Shown: positions 25,928 to 37,639 of the stretch, in pieces
Position numbering within the stretch: the stretch's first letter is position 1
Layout: every line of letters starts with the position of its first letter
NCBI RefSeq assembly: GCF_047511655.1
Contig: NC_133397.1
Span: 129,168,308-129,232,307 of the forward strand
Reading direction: 5' to 3'
DNA length: 64,000 nt
Source: Castor canadensis
Taxonomy: Eukaryota > Chordata > Mammalia > Rodentia > Castoridae
Program-made: the position numbers and the translations under genes
The notes under the pieces: model-generated
The model's database searches: none
Seen by the model: the letters and a program-made list of their open reading frames with translations, nothing else
What the model was told of the DNA's origin: nothing

Positions 25928-26112
25928 TATAGCCAGGTACCTGTGGATCCTGCCTATAATCCTATCTACTCAGGAGGCAGAGATGGGAAGGTTCAAATCC
26001 AGCACAAGCAAATGGTTCTTGAGACCCTATCCCGAAAAAATCCTTCACAAAAAATGGCTGATGGCGTAGTTCAAGGTGTAGGCAGAGTTCAAATCCCAGT
26101 ACTGAAAAAAAA
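25928..26112 (+). repeat. B1 plus ID composite SINE
   Basis: caggtacctgtggatcctgcctataatcc..gatggcgtagttcaaggtgtaggcagagttc. Confidence 0.8.
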
Positions 26113-26489
26113 TTCCAAAGTATGAACTGGATCCAAACTATGAAGTTATGTCACAAAATTCAAAAAAAGAAGCTAAGAATATTTTCCAAATTAATAAACA
26201 GTGAGATCGTGTCTTGTCCACAGAATGTTTAGCTACAAGGCTTTTATAGGTCTAATTGGTGTCATCTACCAGTGATAAAATGATGTATTTCTAGAGAAGA
26301 TTCAACTTGGTTAAGTTTCCTGAGATAGTAATCATTGGCTGTCCTTAATTTTGACAAAACAAAATGTTCAAGGACAATTATTTCTAGCATTCTTTTTCAA
26401 AGTTCTGCATTTAAGAGTTTCATTCACATAAATACAAAAGGATTCTGTAATTATTTCTTCAAACATCAACAAAACTGAGACTTATTACA

Positions 26490-26690
26490 GCCAGGTGGTG
26501 GTAGCTCATGCCTATAAGTTTAGCTACTTAGGAGGCAGAGATCAGGAAGATCATGGTTCAAAGAACCCTGTACAAACAGTTTGTGAAAAAAACCTAATAC
26601 AAAAGGGCTAGCAGTGTGGTTCAAGTGGTAGAATGCCTGCCTAGCAAACATAACTTTCTGATTCAAATGCCAGTACCATCAAAACAAAAA
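26490..26690 (+). repeat. B1 plus full-length ID SINE
   Basis: Unlike most composites here the ID half keeps gtggtagaatgcctgcctagcaaacat between the boxes, so it is a separate fusion or an older form. Confidence 0.75.
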
Positions 26691-26817
26691 AACCAAAAGA
26701 TAATAGTCCAAAAATGCTATAAATCAAATAGTGCAGATTACTTTTCTCCTCCTATAACACTGTCTTTGAGCTCAAGATCTAGCCATACTGTACTATCAAT
26801 TCAAAAACCAAGACCTA

Positions 26818-27115
26818 GGAGCTGGGGTTATAGCTCAGTGGTAGGGTGAGGCCCAAGACTGGAGGGAGAGACAGACAACAAGAACTTACTTGTGGTGATA
26901 TATGCCTGCAGTCTGAGCTATTCAAGAGGAACAGGAAGATGGCTTGAACCCAGAAATGCAAGGCCAGACTGGGCTACATAGCAAGCCCATCTCATGGAAG
27001 GAAGTGGGGGGCGGGGATGAGAAAACACAGGCTTAGGGGTATGGCTCAAGTGGTAGGGGACCCAACTTGCAAGCTAAAGGTCCTGTGTTCAAACCCCAGT
27101 ATCACCAAAAACAAA
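26818..27115 (+). repeat. Diverged ID, B1 and a second ID
   Basis: gctggggttatagctcagtggtaggg (general ID type), B1 at 26893-27000 (aaggccagactgggctacatagc), then local-type ID 27028-27112. Confidence 0.65.
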
Positions 27116-27439
27116 ACAGCAAAATCTTTCCCACAAACACACATTTTGTACCTGCCTCCAAAACTACTCTCCCCACTCCATTTCTTTTTTTTGCATAGCT
27201 GATCCTTCTAAGTAATTTTTAACAAAGTGAGCTCGCCAATATCATGTCAGACAACTTGTTTTTAAAAATGTTTCTTTTTTCCCCCAATTCTCTATTTTGA
27301 AAACTGACACTCAAAAGAACATAATACCTTTAGGCTTACTGATTCACCAATTAGTATTTCACATTCATTTTCTTTCCTTATCTCTCTTTCAAATGCTAAT
27401 GCATTTGAAAGTTGCAGACACTGACAGCTTAAAAAATCA

Positions 27440-28340
27440 GCATGTACATAAACTCACCTTGTTCTGGGATTATCACACAGGTTTTGATCAAGTGTGACCT
27501 AGCCCGCTGCGGCCTGCTTAGGCCCTAGAGCTGCCTCACTGCCATATGTGGTCTGTTGTAGGATGGGACTGAGATCAATGAGCCCAGGTGTGCTGGGGGG
27601 CATGAGGAGGAGGGGGAACTGCTCAACTTCCCCAGCCTCCTCCATCCTGCAGAGTGGTTCACTCCAGGCAGGCAAAATGCCAGATTCCCTGGTTCACTCC
27701 TTCCAGTGCAGATCTATGTTCTGCTTATTTCACCCACTCTCCCAGGCTTTGCCCAAACTGAAGGGTCTCTGGATTGAGTGGGAACCTGCCCAGCAAAGTT
27801 CGCTGGGTAAAGCACCAGTTTCCATTATACAAAGAAACACTTCTAAAGTGAATTCAGCCCAAAAGCTGACACCTGACCCTTGACCAACCTGGCCCTCAGC
27901 CTGCACACAGCACCAGCCTGAACAGTAGGAACTATACTAGACACACACACACATCCCCCGGCAGATTACAATCATAGAGGAACCAGAAGAAAACTTCTCC
28001 AGTTCTTTGCCAGTTTTTACACCTTTTCAATTTGTTTCAGAATATTTTAGTACTGTTCTTATCCTTTTTTAAAAATAATTTTGTTTTTGTTTTATTCCTC
28101 TTAACTTTACTTAATTTTTACATATTTTTTCATTATTTTGTAATGAGATCTTTTTTATCGCTTGCTCTTTTCATCTTCCTCACATTCTTTTCTTTTTGTT
28201 TAACCATGCTTTTCTTTCCTTTTTCCCCTTCTGTACCCTCACTGTATTCCATCCATTTATTAATACTTTCCCTTTAATTAAGTCCTTTTCCTGTGATAAT
28301 TTTCTTCCTCCATTTTTCTGTTTACACTATGTTGGACCTC
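27440..28340 (+). mobile_element. Possible L1 5' UTR or unassigned repeat
   Basis: A GC-richer block (27480-27990) followed by a pyrimidine-rich block, lying just 5' of the old L1 and in the same orientation. It has a small unexplained open frame at 27548-27883 without recognisable motifs. It is assigned to the L1 leader only by position. Confidence 0.35.
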
Positions 28341-28374
28341 TTAGGTTGATGTGATTTTTTTTTTTAATTTTATT

Positions 28375-28580
28375 TTGTAAAGCAGTACTTAGGGTTTGAA
28401 CTCAGGGCCTTGTGCTTGCTAGGAAAGCACTCTGCCACTTGAGCTATGCCGCAGCCATTTTTGCTTTATTTTTCAGATAGGGTCTTAATTTTGCCCAGGG
28501 CCAGCCTTGGAGATTCCCCTATCTATGTCTCCTGAATACCTGGGATTACAAGCATCCACCACCATTCCTGGCCTTCACAC
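28375..28580 (-). repeat. ID plus B1 SINE
   Basis: agggtttgaactcagggccttgtgcttgctagg..gggattacaagcatccaccaccattcc. Confidence 0.8.
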
Positions 28581-28749
28581 TTCATAAATATTCTACATTA
28601 TTTTTGCCATTTTCTTTTCTATGGTTATGGTGGTACAGTAGTTGGCTTTGATTTTAGTTTCTTTATCTGGTTTCTTTTGGTACTGCTGCTGCGACAGCAG
28701 TCTGTCTTCTCCTCTCTCAGGGGTACTTGGGATTTAACCCAAGAGAAAT

Positions 28750-31274
28750 CTGCTCACTGAGAGCTTCAAATAAGACCAGAAGAGATCCATCCAATCCCAA
28801 TAGCTGTGCAAATAACAACTTAAATATGAAAAGGCAAGGTTAAAATGACTCCTTTAAAAGTTTACAGCTTTTCAACAATAAATCTAAAGATACTGAAATG
28901 AAAGAAATGCAGACAAATAATTCAAAAGTCTACTTTTAAAACTGATCAATGACCTCAAAGAAGATTCAAAAAAATACACATGACTAAAGTACCTGGAACT
29001 GGATAAGAAATTTAGTAAAAATAGAGATTCTTACTTAAAAAAAAAGGAAATCATGGAAAGGAAAAGCTCAATAAATCAAACTTAAAAATTCAATGGAAAG
29101 CATCACTAATATCACCAACAGACCAGAACAGATGAAAGAAAGAATATCAGAGAGTGAAGACAAGTTGAGGAATTATGACAGGAGGAGGAGAGGAAAATAT
29201 GTACTTGAGAAATTATTACATTCGGACAGCAATAAAGGAAAAAAACCCAGCAATCATGACAACATCTAAGACATCTGTGACAAAACTGAAACCAAACCCA
29301 TGATTCTGTGGTGTGAAAGAGGGAATCAACATACAGAGTAATAGCACAGAAAACTTATTCAATGGAATCACAGCACAAAATTTCCCAAATCTAGGGAAAG
29401 AAATGGACATCTGAGTACTTAATTAAGGCTTTTAGAACCCCAAACAGACATAACCAAAAAAAAAAAAAAAAAAGCTCTTCATGCCATATCACAGTTAAAA
29501 AGCCAAAAATATAGGGAAAGAAAAAAATACCGAAAGCTGCGATAAAGAAACACCAAGTCAATTATGAAGGCAAACCTATCAGGATGATAGGTTCTTAGAA
29601 AAACCCTAAAGGCTAGGAGAGCACGGACTAATGTATTTCAAGTCCTAAAACAAAATTAACTGCCAACCAAGACTACTATATCTTGCAAAGTTATCCTTTA
29701 AAATTGAAGGAAATGTAAAGATCTTCCACGATAGGCATAAACTGAAGTAACTCATCACCACTAATCCATACTGCAGAAGACGCTTAAAGGAATAGGTACA
29801 CACAGAGGAAGAAGACACACATGAGCATGAGAGTTTGGGACAGGATAAATCTCACTGGAAGAATAAACAAATGAGATAAGGAAAATAATCCAACATTATT
29901 AACTCAATAAACCAGCAAACCTCTAAGATAAAAAAGAGGGGAAGTTAGTACAGACCTCTCAATGATAAACTAAATGTAAATGGTCCTAACTGGCCAATTA
30001 AAGGATACAAATTGGCAAATGGATTAAAAAAAAGAAAGAAACAAAGACACAAAGACACAACTGCTTACTGTCTACAAGAAACTCACCTCACTGGCAAAGG
30101 CACACAAAATCAAAGTAAAAAGATGAAACTCAGTATTCCAAGCAAATGGAATCTGAAAGTAAGTAGGAAAAGCTATTTTCATATGTGATAAAGCAAACAT
30201 CAAGCAAAAATAAGTAAGAAGGGAACTAAGAAGGTCACAACATATTAATGAAGGGTACAACCCATCAAGAAGATAGAACAATTGTAAATATGCATGCACC
30301 GAACTTCGGTGTACCCAGTTTCATAAAGCAAACAGTACAGGTGGACACAGTGGTGAGCCTGCAATCCCAGCTACTCAGGAGGCAGAGGCAGGAGGAATGT
30401 AGTTCAAGGCCAGCAAAAGCAAAAAAGTTAGCAAGACCCTATCTCAAAAATCAAGTCTCAGGCTGGGGGAGAGCTCAAGTGGAAGAGTGCATGTCTACCT
30501 AGCACAGGCCAAGTCCAAACAGGCAAAAAAAAAAAGAAATGTTGGCACAACTACCATTAATGATAATCCCAGCTACTCAAGAGACATAAATAAGTTAGGA
30601 GGATTGCTGTCTCAGGCTGATTCCAGGCAAAAGCACAAGACTGTATCTGAAAACAAATTAAAGCAAAAACAGAACGGGGCATGGCTCGAGTGGTAGAGCC
30701 TTTGCCCAGCAATCATCAGGCCTTGAGTTCAATCCCCAGTACTGCCAACCCCCTCCCCACACACATTCTCTCTCTCTTTCTCTCTGTTTCTCTCTCCCTG
30801 AATAGGTACAGATATAACAGGGGGGGTTGAATACAGATCCTCCAGGCAAAAAAAAAAAATCAACACAGAGATTCCAGAGTTAACCTGCCCCACATACTAA
30901 ATGTACTACTTACTACTTAACAGACATCTACAGAACTGTCCACTCAACAGCTATGCAATACATATTCATCTCAACAGCCCATGGAACTTTCTCCAAAGCA
31001 GATCAGATCACAATTGAGGTCATAAAATCAGTCTTAACAAGTATAAAATATTAAAGTAACTTATTGCATCTTATCAGATCATAATGGAATAAAACTAGAA
31101 ATCAATAGGAAAAGACTACAGAAATTATACAAACACAGAGACTCAACAAAGACACTTCTGAATGATGAGAGGGTAGATGAAAAAATCGAAGGGGGGGGGT
31201 GTGGGAAGAATGTAAAAAATTTCCTAGAATCAAATGAAAATGAAAACAAAACTGGCCTTTTAAAAAGGGATTTT
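28750..31274 (+). mobile_element. Old L1: ORF1-like region and ORF2 endonuclease part
   Basis: Plus-strand L1 relic. Around 29930-30110 it reads like the ORF2 start (VNGPNWPIKG, CLQETHLTGKG), at 30288-30330 NMHAPNFGVPSFIKQ, and at 30890-31260 a decayed endonuclease end. 28780-29800 resembles the ORF1 side. SINEs interrupt it at 30340-30850. Continuation resumes at 31764 (FIAMNANIKR). Stops are frequent and it is not active. Confidence 0.65.
30340..30755 (+). repeat. SINE cluster inside the old L1
   Basis: B1 at 30340-30455, ID at 30462-30520, a second B1-like unit at 30540-30655, ID at 30672-30750. It ends in a CT-rich run (30767-30800). Confidence 0.65.
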
Positions 31275-31751
31275 ATGGGATTAGACTATGAGCACATGAT
31301 AAAAGCGAGAGCACACAAGGAAGGGGTGAGGATAAGTAAGACACCTAAAAAACTAGCTAGCATTTGTTGCCCTTAACGCAGAGAAACTAAAGCAGATACC
31401 TTAAAAGCAACTGAGGCCAATAGAAAAAGGGGAACAGGTACTAGAGAAAAGGTTAGATCAAAAAGAATTAACCTAGAAGGTAACACCCACGCACAGGAAA
31501 TCAATGTGAGTCAATGCCCTGTATAGCTATCCTTATCTCAACCAGCAAAAACCCTTGTCCCTTCCTGTTACTGCTTATACTCTCTCTACAACAAAATTAG
31601 AAATAAGGGCAAAATAGTTTCTGCTGGGTATTGAGGGGAGGGGGAGAGGGAGGGGGCGGAGTGGGTGGTAAGGGAGGGGGTGGGGGCAGGGGGGAGAAAT
31701 GACCCAAGCCTTGTATGCACATATGAATAATAAAAGAAAAAGGGAAAAAAA
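31275..31751 (+). mobile_element. L1 3' end (3' UTR and poly(A)), severely 5'-truncated
   Basis: The complement matches the 3' UTR of the L1 at 18789-19290, including the G-rich tract (31635-31697) and the end tatgaataataaaag. It is flanked by aaaaagggattt duplications (31262-31273 and 31752-31763). It is inserted within an older L1 ORF2. Confidence 0.85.
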
Positions 31752-31803
31752 AAAAAGGGATTTCATAGCTATGAATGCCAACATTAAAAGACCAGACAGC
31801 TTT

Positions 31804-32132
31804 GATGGGCCAAGCACAAAGGTTCGCACCTATAGTCCTATATACTTGGGAAGCAGAGATCAGGAGGATTGTGGTTCGATCGAGGTCAGTCCAGGCAAAA
31901 AAAGTTAACAAGCCCCCATTTCAATAAACTGGGCAGAGCCAGGCACAGGTAGCTCACACCTGTAATCCTAGCTAATCAGGAGGCAGAGATCAGAAGGATG
32001 GCAGTTCAAAGCCAGCCCAGGCAAATAGTTCAAAAGACCCTCTCTCGAAAAAAACCCATCACAAAAAACGGCTGGTGGAGTGGATCGAGGTGTAGGCCCT
32101 GAGTTCAAACCTCACTACCACAAAAAAAAAAA
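31804..32132 (+). repeat. B1 fragment and complete B1 plus ID composite
   Basis: 31805-31925 is a B1 without ID. 31934-32132 is the composite (gctggtggagtggatcgaggtgtaggccctgagttc). Confidence 0.8.
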
Positions 32133-32584
32133 AAACCCTAGAAAAAAACAATTCTAAAATTTATTTATATGGAAGCACAAAAGACTCAAATAGCCAAAGC
32201 AATCCTGAGCAAAAAGAGGAATGTTGGAGGTATCACATACCCAATTTCAGATTATACCACAGAGCCATAGTAGCAAAAACAGCATTGTGCTGGCACAAAA
32301 AAAATCAAATATACAGACCAATGGAATAAAAGAGGGAACCCAGAAATAAACCCACATAGCTACAGCCTTCAGATTCTCAACAAAGGAACAGTGTAAAAGA
32401 ATGAAACGAAGTTCCTGTCTCTCACTGTACAAAAATCAATTCAAAATGGATCAAAGACCTTCATGTAAGAGCAGAAACTGAAACTACTACAGAAACACAT
32501 AGGAGAAACACTTAAGATAGAACCATAGGCAAGGACTTTCCAAATAGGATTCCAAAGGCTCAAAAAATGACAAGAATTGACACA

Positions 32585-32783
32585 TGGGGCCAGGTACCAG
32601 TTCCTCACCCCTGCAATACTCTCTGGAGGTAAAGATCAGGAGGACTGAGGTTCAAAGTCAGTCCAAGCAAATAGTTCACAAGACACTATCTCGAAAATAA
32701 CCCACACAAAAAAAAGGACTGGAAGGGTGGCTCAGTGGTGGAGCACCTGAATTTGAACCCCAGTACCATCAAAAAAAAAAAAA
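32585..32783 (+). repeat. B1 plus ID composite SINE in L1
   Basis: ccaggtaccagttcctcacccc..ggaagggtggctcagtggtggagcacctgaatttgaacc. The ID half differs from the standard shortened form. Confidence 0.75.
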
Positions 32784-33204
32784 TTGCCAAAGAGATTATA
32801 CCAAATTAAAAACCTCTGCTTATCAAAGGAAACAATTACCAGAGTGAAAAAATAACCTATAGAATGGGAGAAAAATTTGCCAGCTAATCATCCAACAAAA
32901 ATCCAGACTATTACTAACTGTCAAAAAACAAAATTCATCTGCCAGTAATGAAGAGATGAATTCAAAAGACAGTCCTGGAAGTACAAGTGGCTAATAAATA
33001 ATTGAAAAAATGTCCAACATCTTTAACCATCAAGGAAATACAAATTGAAACTACACTGAGATTCCATCTTACCCCAGTCAGAAAGGCAATCATAAAGGAA
33101 ACAACAACCAATGCTGGCAAAGGTAAAGGAAGTGGGACTTATGCACCCTTGATGGGAATGTAAGTTAGTCCAGTCACTCTGAATTCCATAGTTTTTGTTG
33201 TTGT

Positions 33205-33292
33205 TGTTGCTATAGTACTGGGGTTTGAACTCGGGGCCTTGTGCTTGCTAGGCAGGAGCTCTGACACTTTACCCATGCCCTCAGATCTTGCC
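33205..33292 (-). repeat. ID-like SINE splitting L1 ORF2
   Basis: tactggggtttgaactcggggccttgtgcttgctaggcagg. The L1 text resumes at about 33296 (gctctggaaatcagtacgg). Confidence 0.8.
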
Positions 33293-33824
33293 CAATTGCT
33301 CTGGAAATCAGTACGGAGGTTCCCCAAAAAACTAAAAATAGAATTACCATATGATCCTGCTATACCACTCCTGGGCATACACCCAAAGGACTCACAGTCA
33401 GCATACAATAGAGATACCTGCACAACCATGTGTATTACTGAGGCACTATTCACAATAGCCAAGTTACACAATCAGCTTAGGTGCATAGCAACAAATAAAT
33501 ATATAAAGAAGACAGAGTACATATACCATAAAGATCAACATTGTATCATTTACAGGAAAATGGATGAAACTAGGGATCAGTATGTTAAGCAAAATAAGCC
33601 AGACTCATAAAGACAAATACCACATGTTTTCTATCATATGCATTTGATTGTCATGTGGTTGAGGCAGCCAGGACATAGAAAAGATGCCATGGAACTCCTC
33701 AGACCTCATGTAACTTATTCTCGGCACATTTCATGCTGAACTCCTTACTTCAGTCCAATGCTTCAAAAAGCCTCCAGGGGTGATTCTGCCCTCTGCTGTC
33801 CCAGAGATAAAAACATAAATATCA

Positions 33825-34066
33825 CTGGGCGCTGAATGGCTCGCCCCTGTAATCCTAGCTACTCAGAAGGCAGAGATCAGGAGGATTGTGGTTCGAAGCC
33901 AGCCCTGGGCAAATAGTTCTAGGAGACCCTATGTCGAAAAAACCCTTCACAAAACTAGGGCTGGTGGAGTGGCTCAAGGTGAAGGCCCTGAGTTCAAGCC
34001 CTAGTACTGTGAAAGGAAGGGGAGGGAAGGGGAGGGGAGGGGAGGGGAGGGGAGGGGAGAGGAGGC
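33825..34066 (+). repeat. B1 plus ID composite SINE with (GGGGA)n tail
   Basis: gggcgctgaatggctcgcccctgtaatcc..gctcaaggtgaaggccctgagttc. The tail has become a pentamer array, about nine units (34016-34064). Confidence 0.85.
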
Positions 34067-34160
34067 TGATCACACCCTAGCCAAGGAACAGCCCAAATCT
34101 CTCCCCACTCACTGATTGCTGGTGATCAAAAAACTGCCCCGGGTTTTCCCCCTCCACTGG

Positions 34161-34198
34161 TTAATGCAGGTTTTTTTTTTTTTTTTTAATGCAGGTTT
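34161..34198. repeat. Poly(T) flanked by a 13-bp duplication
   Basis: ttaatgcaggttt occurs at 34161-34173 and 34186-34198 with only T between. It looks like a retrotransposition event that delivered nothing but a poly(A) tail, minus orientation. It could also be replication slippage. Confidence 0.6.
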
Positions 34199-34624
34199 TA
34201 AAAGCACCCTAAAACAGAGTTCTCTCTCTGCTTTTAGATCTCACCTGGCCCACCATGGCCTTTTGTAGCTCCTTTCCCTGGCCTTTAATAAACTTTTATT
34301 GTCACCCTCACTGTTTCCACATCCTGCCTGGATGCATCTACAGATATAAGAATCTGTAATTTTCTGTTGACCAGCCACTAGAACAATGTCTCTTTTGCCA
34401 TCTTTAATTTTAACTGTGTCCTTGTTTTGTGTGTTTTTCTAACATAGCATTTTTACAAGTGGCTATCTTGGTAACATGTTCCACATTCCGATCTGTCTTA
34501 TTGTTTCATCATGACTAAAGGCAAAGTTAAACAGTTTTAGCAAACATACTACACAGGAGATGGGGGAGTGTATATGTGTCTGTGTGTGTGTTTGTCTGTC
34601 TGTTTTCTCCTACTCCTCCCCATC

Positions 34625-34815
34625 CCTCCTAATAATATTGCATGCTCCACAAGGACAGTGAAAATGTCTGTTCAACAACATATCTTTAATATCTAAGGCT
34701 ATATTCCATTTAGAAAAGTCCCCATTATGTATCCAGTAACAATTTAAAAAATTCCCCATGTTTGTCAAAGTACAGGACTTTCTTCATGTTGGACAGTCAA
34801 TAGATACTTGTTGAT
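34625..34815 (+). mobile_element. L2-like 3' end
   Basis: gctccacaaggacagtgaaaatgtctgtt followed later by tcaatagatacttgttgatg, the expected L2 tail wording. Diverged. Confidence 0.4.
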
Positions 34816-34944
34816 GTTAAGATTAAGAGGTAATGTCATTAGGATCCAAAATTATGAGAATGTTTTGAAATTATAAAAGTATTTTTAGTACTAAGAAGTG
34901 TTTTTAACCAGGACTGCATAAACGCCTTCTATCTAATGATGGAG

Positions 34945-35395
34945 ACTTCATGAACTGGTATCGAAGTGGTAGTGCAGTGTGAAGCCCTGCATTCAATCCC
35001 AGTATCACAAAGCAAACAAACAAAAAATCCAAAAACAACTCCCCAAACTGAGATGCAATAGAGAGGTTTAGTATCTGTAAGAACCTACAGGCAGATAGAA
35101 GAAAGTGATCTCAAAACAACTGATTTGTTCCTGTGTGTTTAAAGCATCTGAATAATATTAAACTGCAATTCTAAACCACAAAAAAACTTTCCTAGGAATA
35201 ACTCAAGAGGTAACATCCAGCAGATATTCCTCAATTAGCTGAAAGCTCAAGATGGAGTAAGCCCTAAATCTCCTGGTCTCGGGGAACTTGCAAACAGGAG
35301 AAAATAATTACACATTTTTCAAAAGTTTAGGAACTTGGGCTGGGAGCACAGCTCAGTGGTAGTACACTTAAGCATGCACAAGGCACACCCCCAAA
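34945..35395 (+). repeat. Two diverged ID SINEs
   Basis: 34953-35025 (ggtatcgaagtggtagtgcag..gcattcaatcccagta) and 35338-35395 (gggagcacagctcagtggtag). Both are of the older general ID type. Confidence 0.5.
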
Positions 35396-35877
35396 AAATA
35401 GGTGTTATAACTACACATATATGCAAAGTAACTAATGTACAAAGATAACTTTTCTAAAATATTGTAATTATTTCTGTTATGTACAACCTCCAGAAACAGA
35501 AACCTGATGGAAGTTCTATTGGGACACTTAACCTCTTCACTTATAAGGTAGGGTGATCATTTACAGAAAACAGAATCTGCAAAATATGAAATTTCTTAAC
35601 TTTTTCCTCACCTCTTTTTTCCTAAACCCAACCACAAAAAGCACTTACCTCTTCCCTTTCTCTAAGAGAACATGCCTCTTCTCTCTGGTATTAGAGAGAT
35701 CTCATATCAAAAATCTCACTTCATCAATAATCTCCCTTTATTTTAAATTCCCTCCAATTCTCTTGGGCACAAATCTGCCATAATCAAAATCAAATTAAAA
35801 ACAAAACCAACAAAAATTCTTATGAATTATTTCCATTTTTTCTCATTCTTTTCACCAAATAAACTTTAAAAAGCACT

Positions 35878-35957
35878 GAGGTTGAAGGCATGGCTCAAGT
35901 GGTAGAGCACCTGCCTGGCAAGCACGAAGTCCTGAATTCAAACCCTAGTACCTTACC

Positions 35958-35994
<37 letters not shown>

Positions 35995-36192
35995 ACACTT
36001 GGAGGGGGCAGTTCTGGGGCTTGAACTCTGGGCCTACACCTTGAGCCACTCTGCCAGCCCTTTTTTGTGATTGGTTTTTCGAGTCAGGGTCTTGTGAACT
36101 ATTTGATGGGGCTGGCTTTGAACTGTGGTCCTCCTGATCTCTGCCTCCTAAGTAGCTTGGATTACAGGTGTGAGTACCAGTGCCCAGCACCC
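35878..36192. repeat. Forward ID and reverse B1 plus ID composite
   Basis: Forward 35880-35965 with (AAAAG)n tail, and reverse composite 36004-36190 36 bp further on. Confidence 0.85.
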
Positions 36193-36369
36193 TAAAAAGC
36201 ACTTTCTATTTAATGCATTGCAAGCTGACTTTTTCCCGATAACTGTTTAACAACTACATCAAAAACCTCCAAACGACCAAATACCAGACAATACTTTCAT
36301 TTTGGTTCTCACAGTATTCATCCTTTATATGATAACTGGTGATTATGACCCATTTCTTGCAATTGATCT

Positions 36370-36910
36370 GAGATAACTGCCACCTACAGGATGTGACTCT
36401 CCTCTCACTTCTTCGGCCATTCCTGTTTCTTCCTTCTGATTCTTCATTCTCTGCCTACTCTCAATATTGGAGTAGCTCAAGGTTCCCTCCTCTTCTACAA
36501 GTTTTCCTACTCTGAGTACCTACTTTTCCTATGGGCAATTTCTAAATCTCTTATCTCCAGCCCCATCCTATCTCGAAAAGCTTTAGATCCTTATTTCCAG
36601 TTGCCTATCCTCCACTTGGATTCTCCTGGTACCTCTGACTTAAACTGACATCAAACTCTTCAAACTCCTTCCCTTCTTCCAGTGTTCCCTCAGTTAATGC
36701 CATTCCTATTTGACCATTTCTCAAGCTAGAAATTTGTTGTCCTTGAATCTTCGCTAACACACTAAATATTCACGGAATCCTGCTGTTCTTTCTTAAAGAC
36801 TCTCAGGTATCTCTTACAACCACTGCCTTACTTCAGGCCATTATCTCCTTCACAGTTAGCACACACAGACTCCCAACTGACCTGTGGACTTTCCTGCCAT
36901 TAACCTCATG
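36370..36910 (+). mobile_element. L2 LINE relic
   Basis: C/T-rich text with the L2 ORF order: ctctactgcc-type start, ttatctccagcccc, ccacttggattctcctgg, catcaaactcttcaaactcc, ttcctcagttaatgcc, ttgtccttgaatctt, aatcctgctgtt, ccttacttcaggccattatctcc. Plus orientation, heavily mutated. Confidence 0.65.
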
Positions 36911-36924
36911 GCTTATTTTGTAAG

Positions 36925-37015
36925 TTTTGTGTTTTGGTTTAGTGGTGCTGGGATGGACACCCAGGGCTTTGTACATGCTAGGCACTCTATAACTGAGCTA
37001 TATTCCTAGTCCTTA
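36925..37015 (-). repeat. ID SINE, general type
   Basis: gtggtgctgggatggacacccagggctttgtacatgctagg..ctgagctatattcctagtcc, lying 34 bp before the GAS5 retrocopy duplication. Confidence 0.6.
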
Positions 37016-37062
37016 ATTCAACTGTAATTTATTAGTCACTCTTTGTCTAAAGAGCTACAGTA

Positions 37063-37211
37063 TTCTGTGTTTCCCAAGTGCCATTTTAAATTGAAATGTG
37101 GAAATGTAGCTTAAAGTGATATTTTTGTTGCAGGTAACTAGATGGATGCTCTGGGACAAAAGACTAAACCAACAGTTTAAATAAATTTTGATAAACAGAA
37201 AAAAAAAAAAA
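37063..37211 (+). pseudogene. GAS5 retrocopy: intron tail plus last exon, with poly(A)
   Basis: Insertion of about 149 bp flanked by a 14-bp duplication, aaagagctacagta (37049-37062) and aaagagctatagta (37212-37225), and ending in poly(A) after AATAAA. The last 65 bp (37134 to about 37198) are nearly identical to the 3' end of the spliced GAS5 retrocopy at 42533-42600. The preceding 71 bp (37063-37133) are not exon. They end in a splice acceptor (tgatatttttgttgcag), so the template was an unspliced or intron-started RNA. The first bases, together with the shared duplication end, read tattctg, which I recall as the 3' terminal stem of SNORD81 in GAS5. Not functional. Confidence 0.7.
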
Positions 37212-37639
37212 AAGAGCTATAGTAGATCCGAATGCCTATAGAAGTCATTAACTAAAAGACATATAATTTTCCTATTTTAGGTCTGAGATGTAGAGCTTCT
37301 CTTACAACTGATGGTATCTTATAATCAGTAGCTGGTGGTTGGCAGTACAAAAATACTCCTCATTGCCAATGTATATAGACATACATCCAAGAGTGCCAGT
37401 ACACACAGAGAATGGGTGGTTAGCAGCCCCGGAGGAGAAATGATTAAATACTGAGGCATCTTTTATTCCCTACCATCAGATGGTTGTGGGAGAGGGTGCA
37501 GTTCATAGTAAGCTTACATGTTCAGCTCATTTCCCAAGGTAAAAATCGAAAGGAGAATGCTCTTCCTATCAACTCACGTAAGAGCCCAGCATCATTACTC
37601 ACTTTCTTATATGTATTATTTTTTTAAAGTACTGTGTCA

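Larger units (their letters stand above)
32133..33640 (+). mobile_element. Old L1: ORF2 C-terminal half, with SINE insertions
   Basis: Decayed ORF2 text continues in order: KAILSKKRNVGGI-type sequence (about 32195), the late ORF2 linker to 33130, then after a SINE LWKSVRRFPKKLKIELPYDP and TCTTMCITEALFTIAK (33300-33450). SINEs sit at 32585-32783 and 33212-33290. The reverse transcriptase core between this and the 31.8-kb piece is missing. Confidence 0.75.

Noticed and set aside
27548..27883. 111-codon plus-strand frame
   Set aside because: In a probable L1 leader or other repeat. No motif and no supporting context.
33239..33610. 123-codon plus-strand frame as a gene
   Set aside because: L1 ORF2 remnant fused in frame with SINE sequence.
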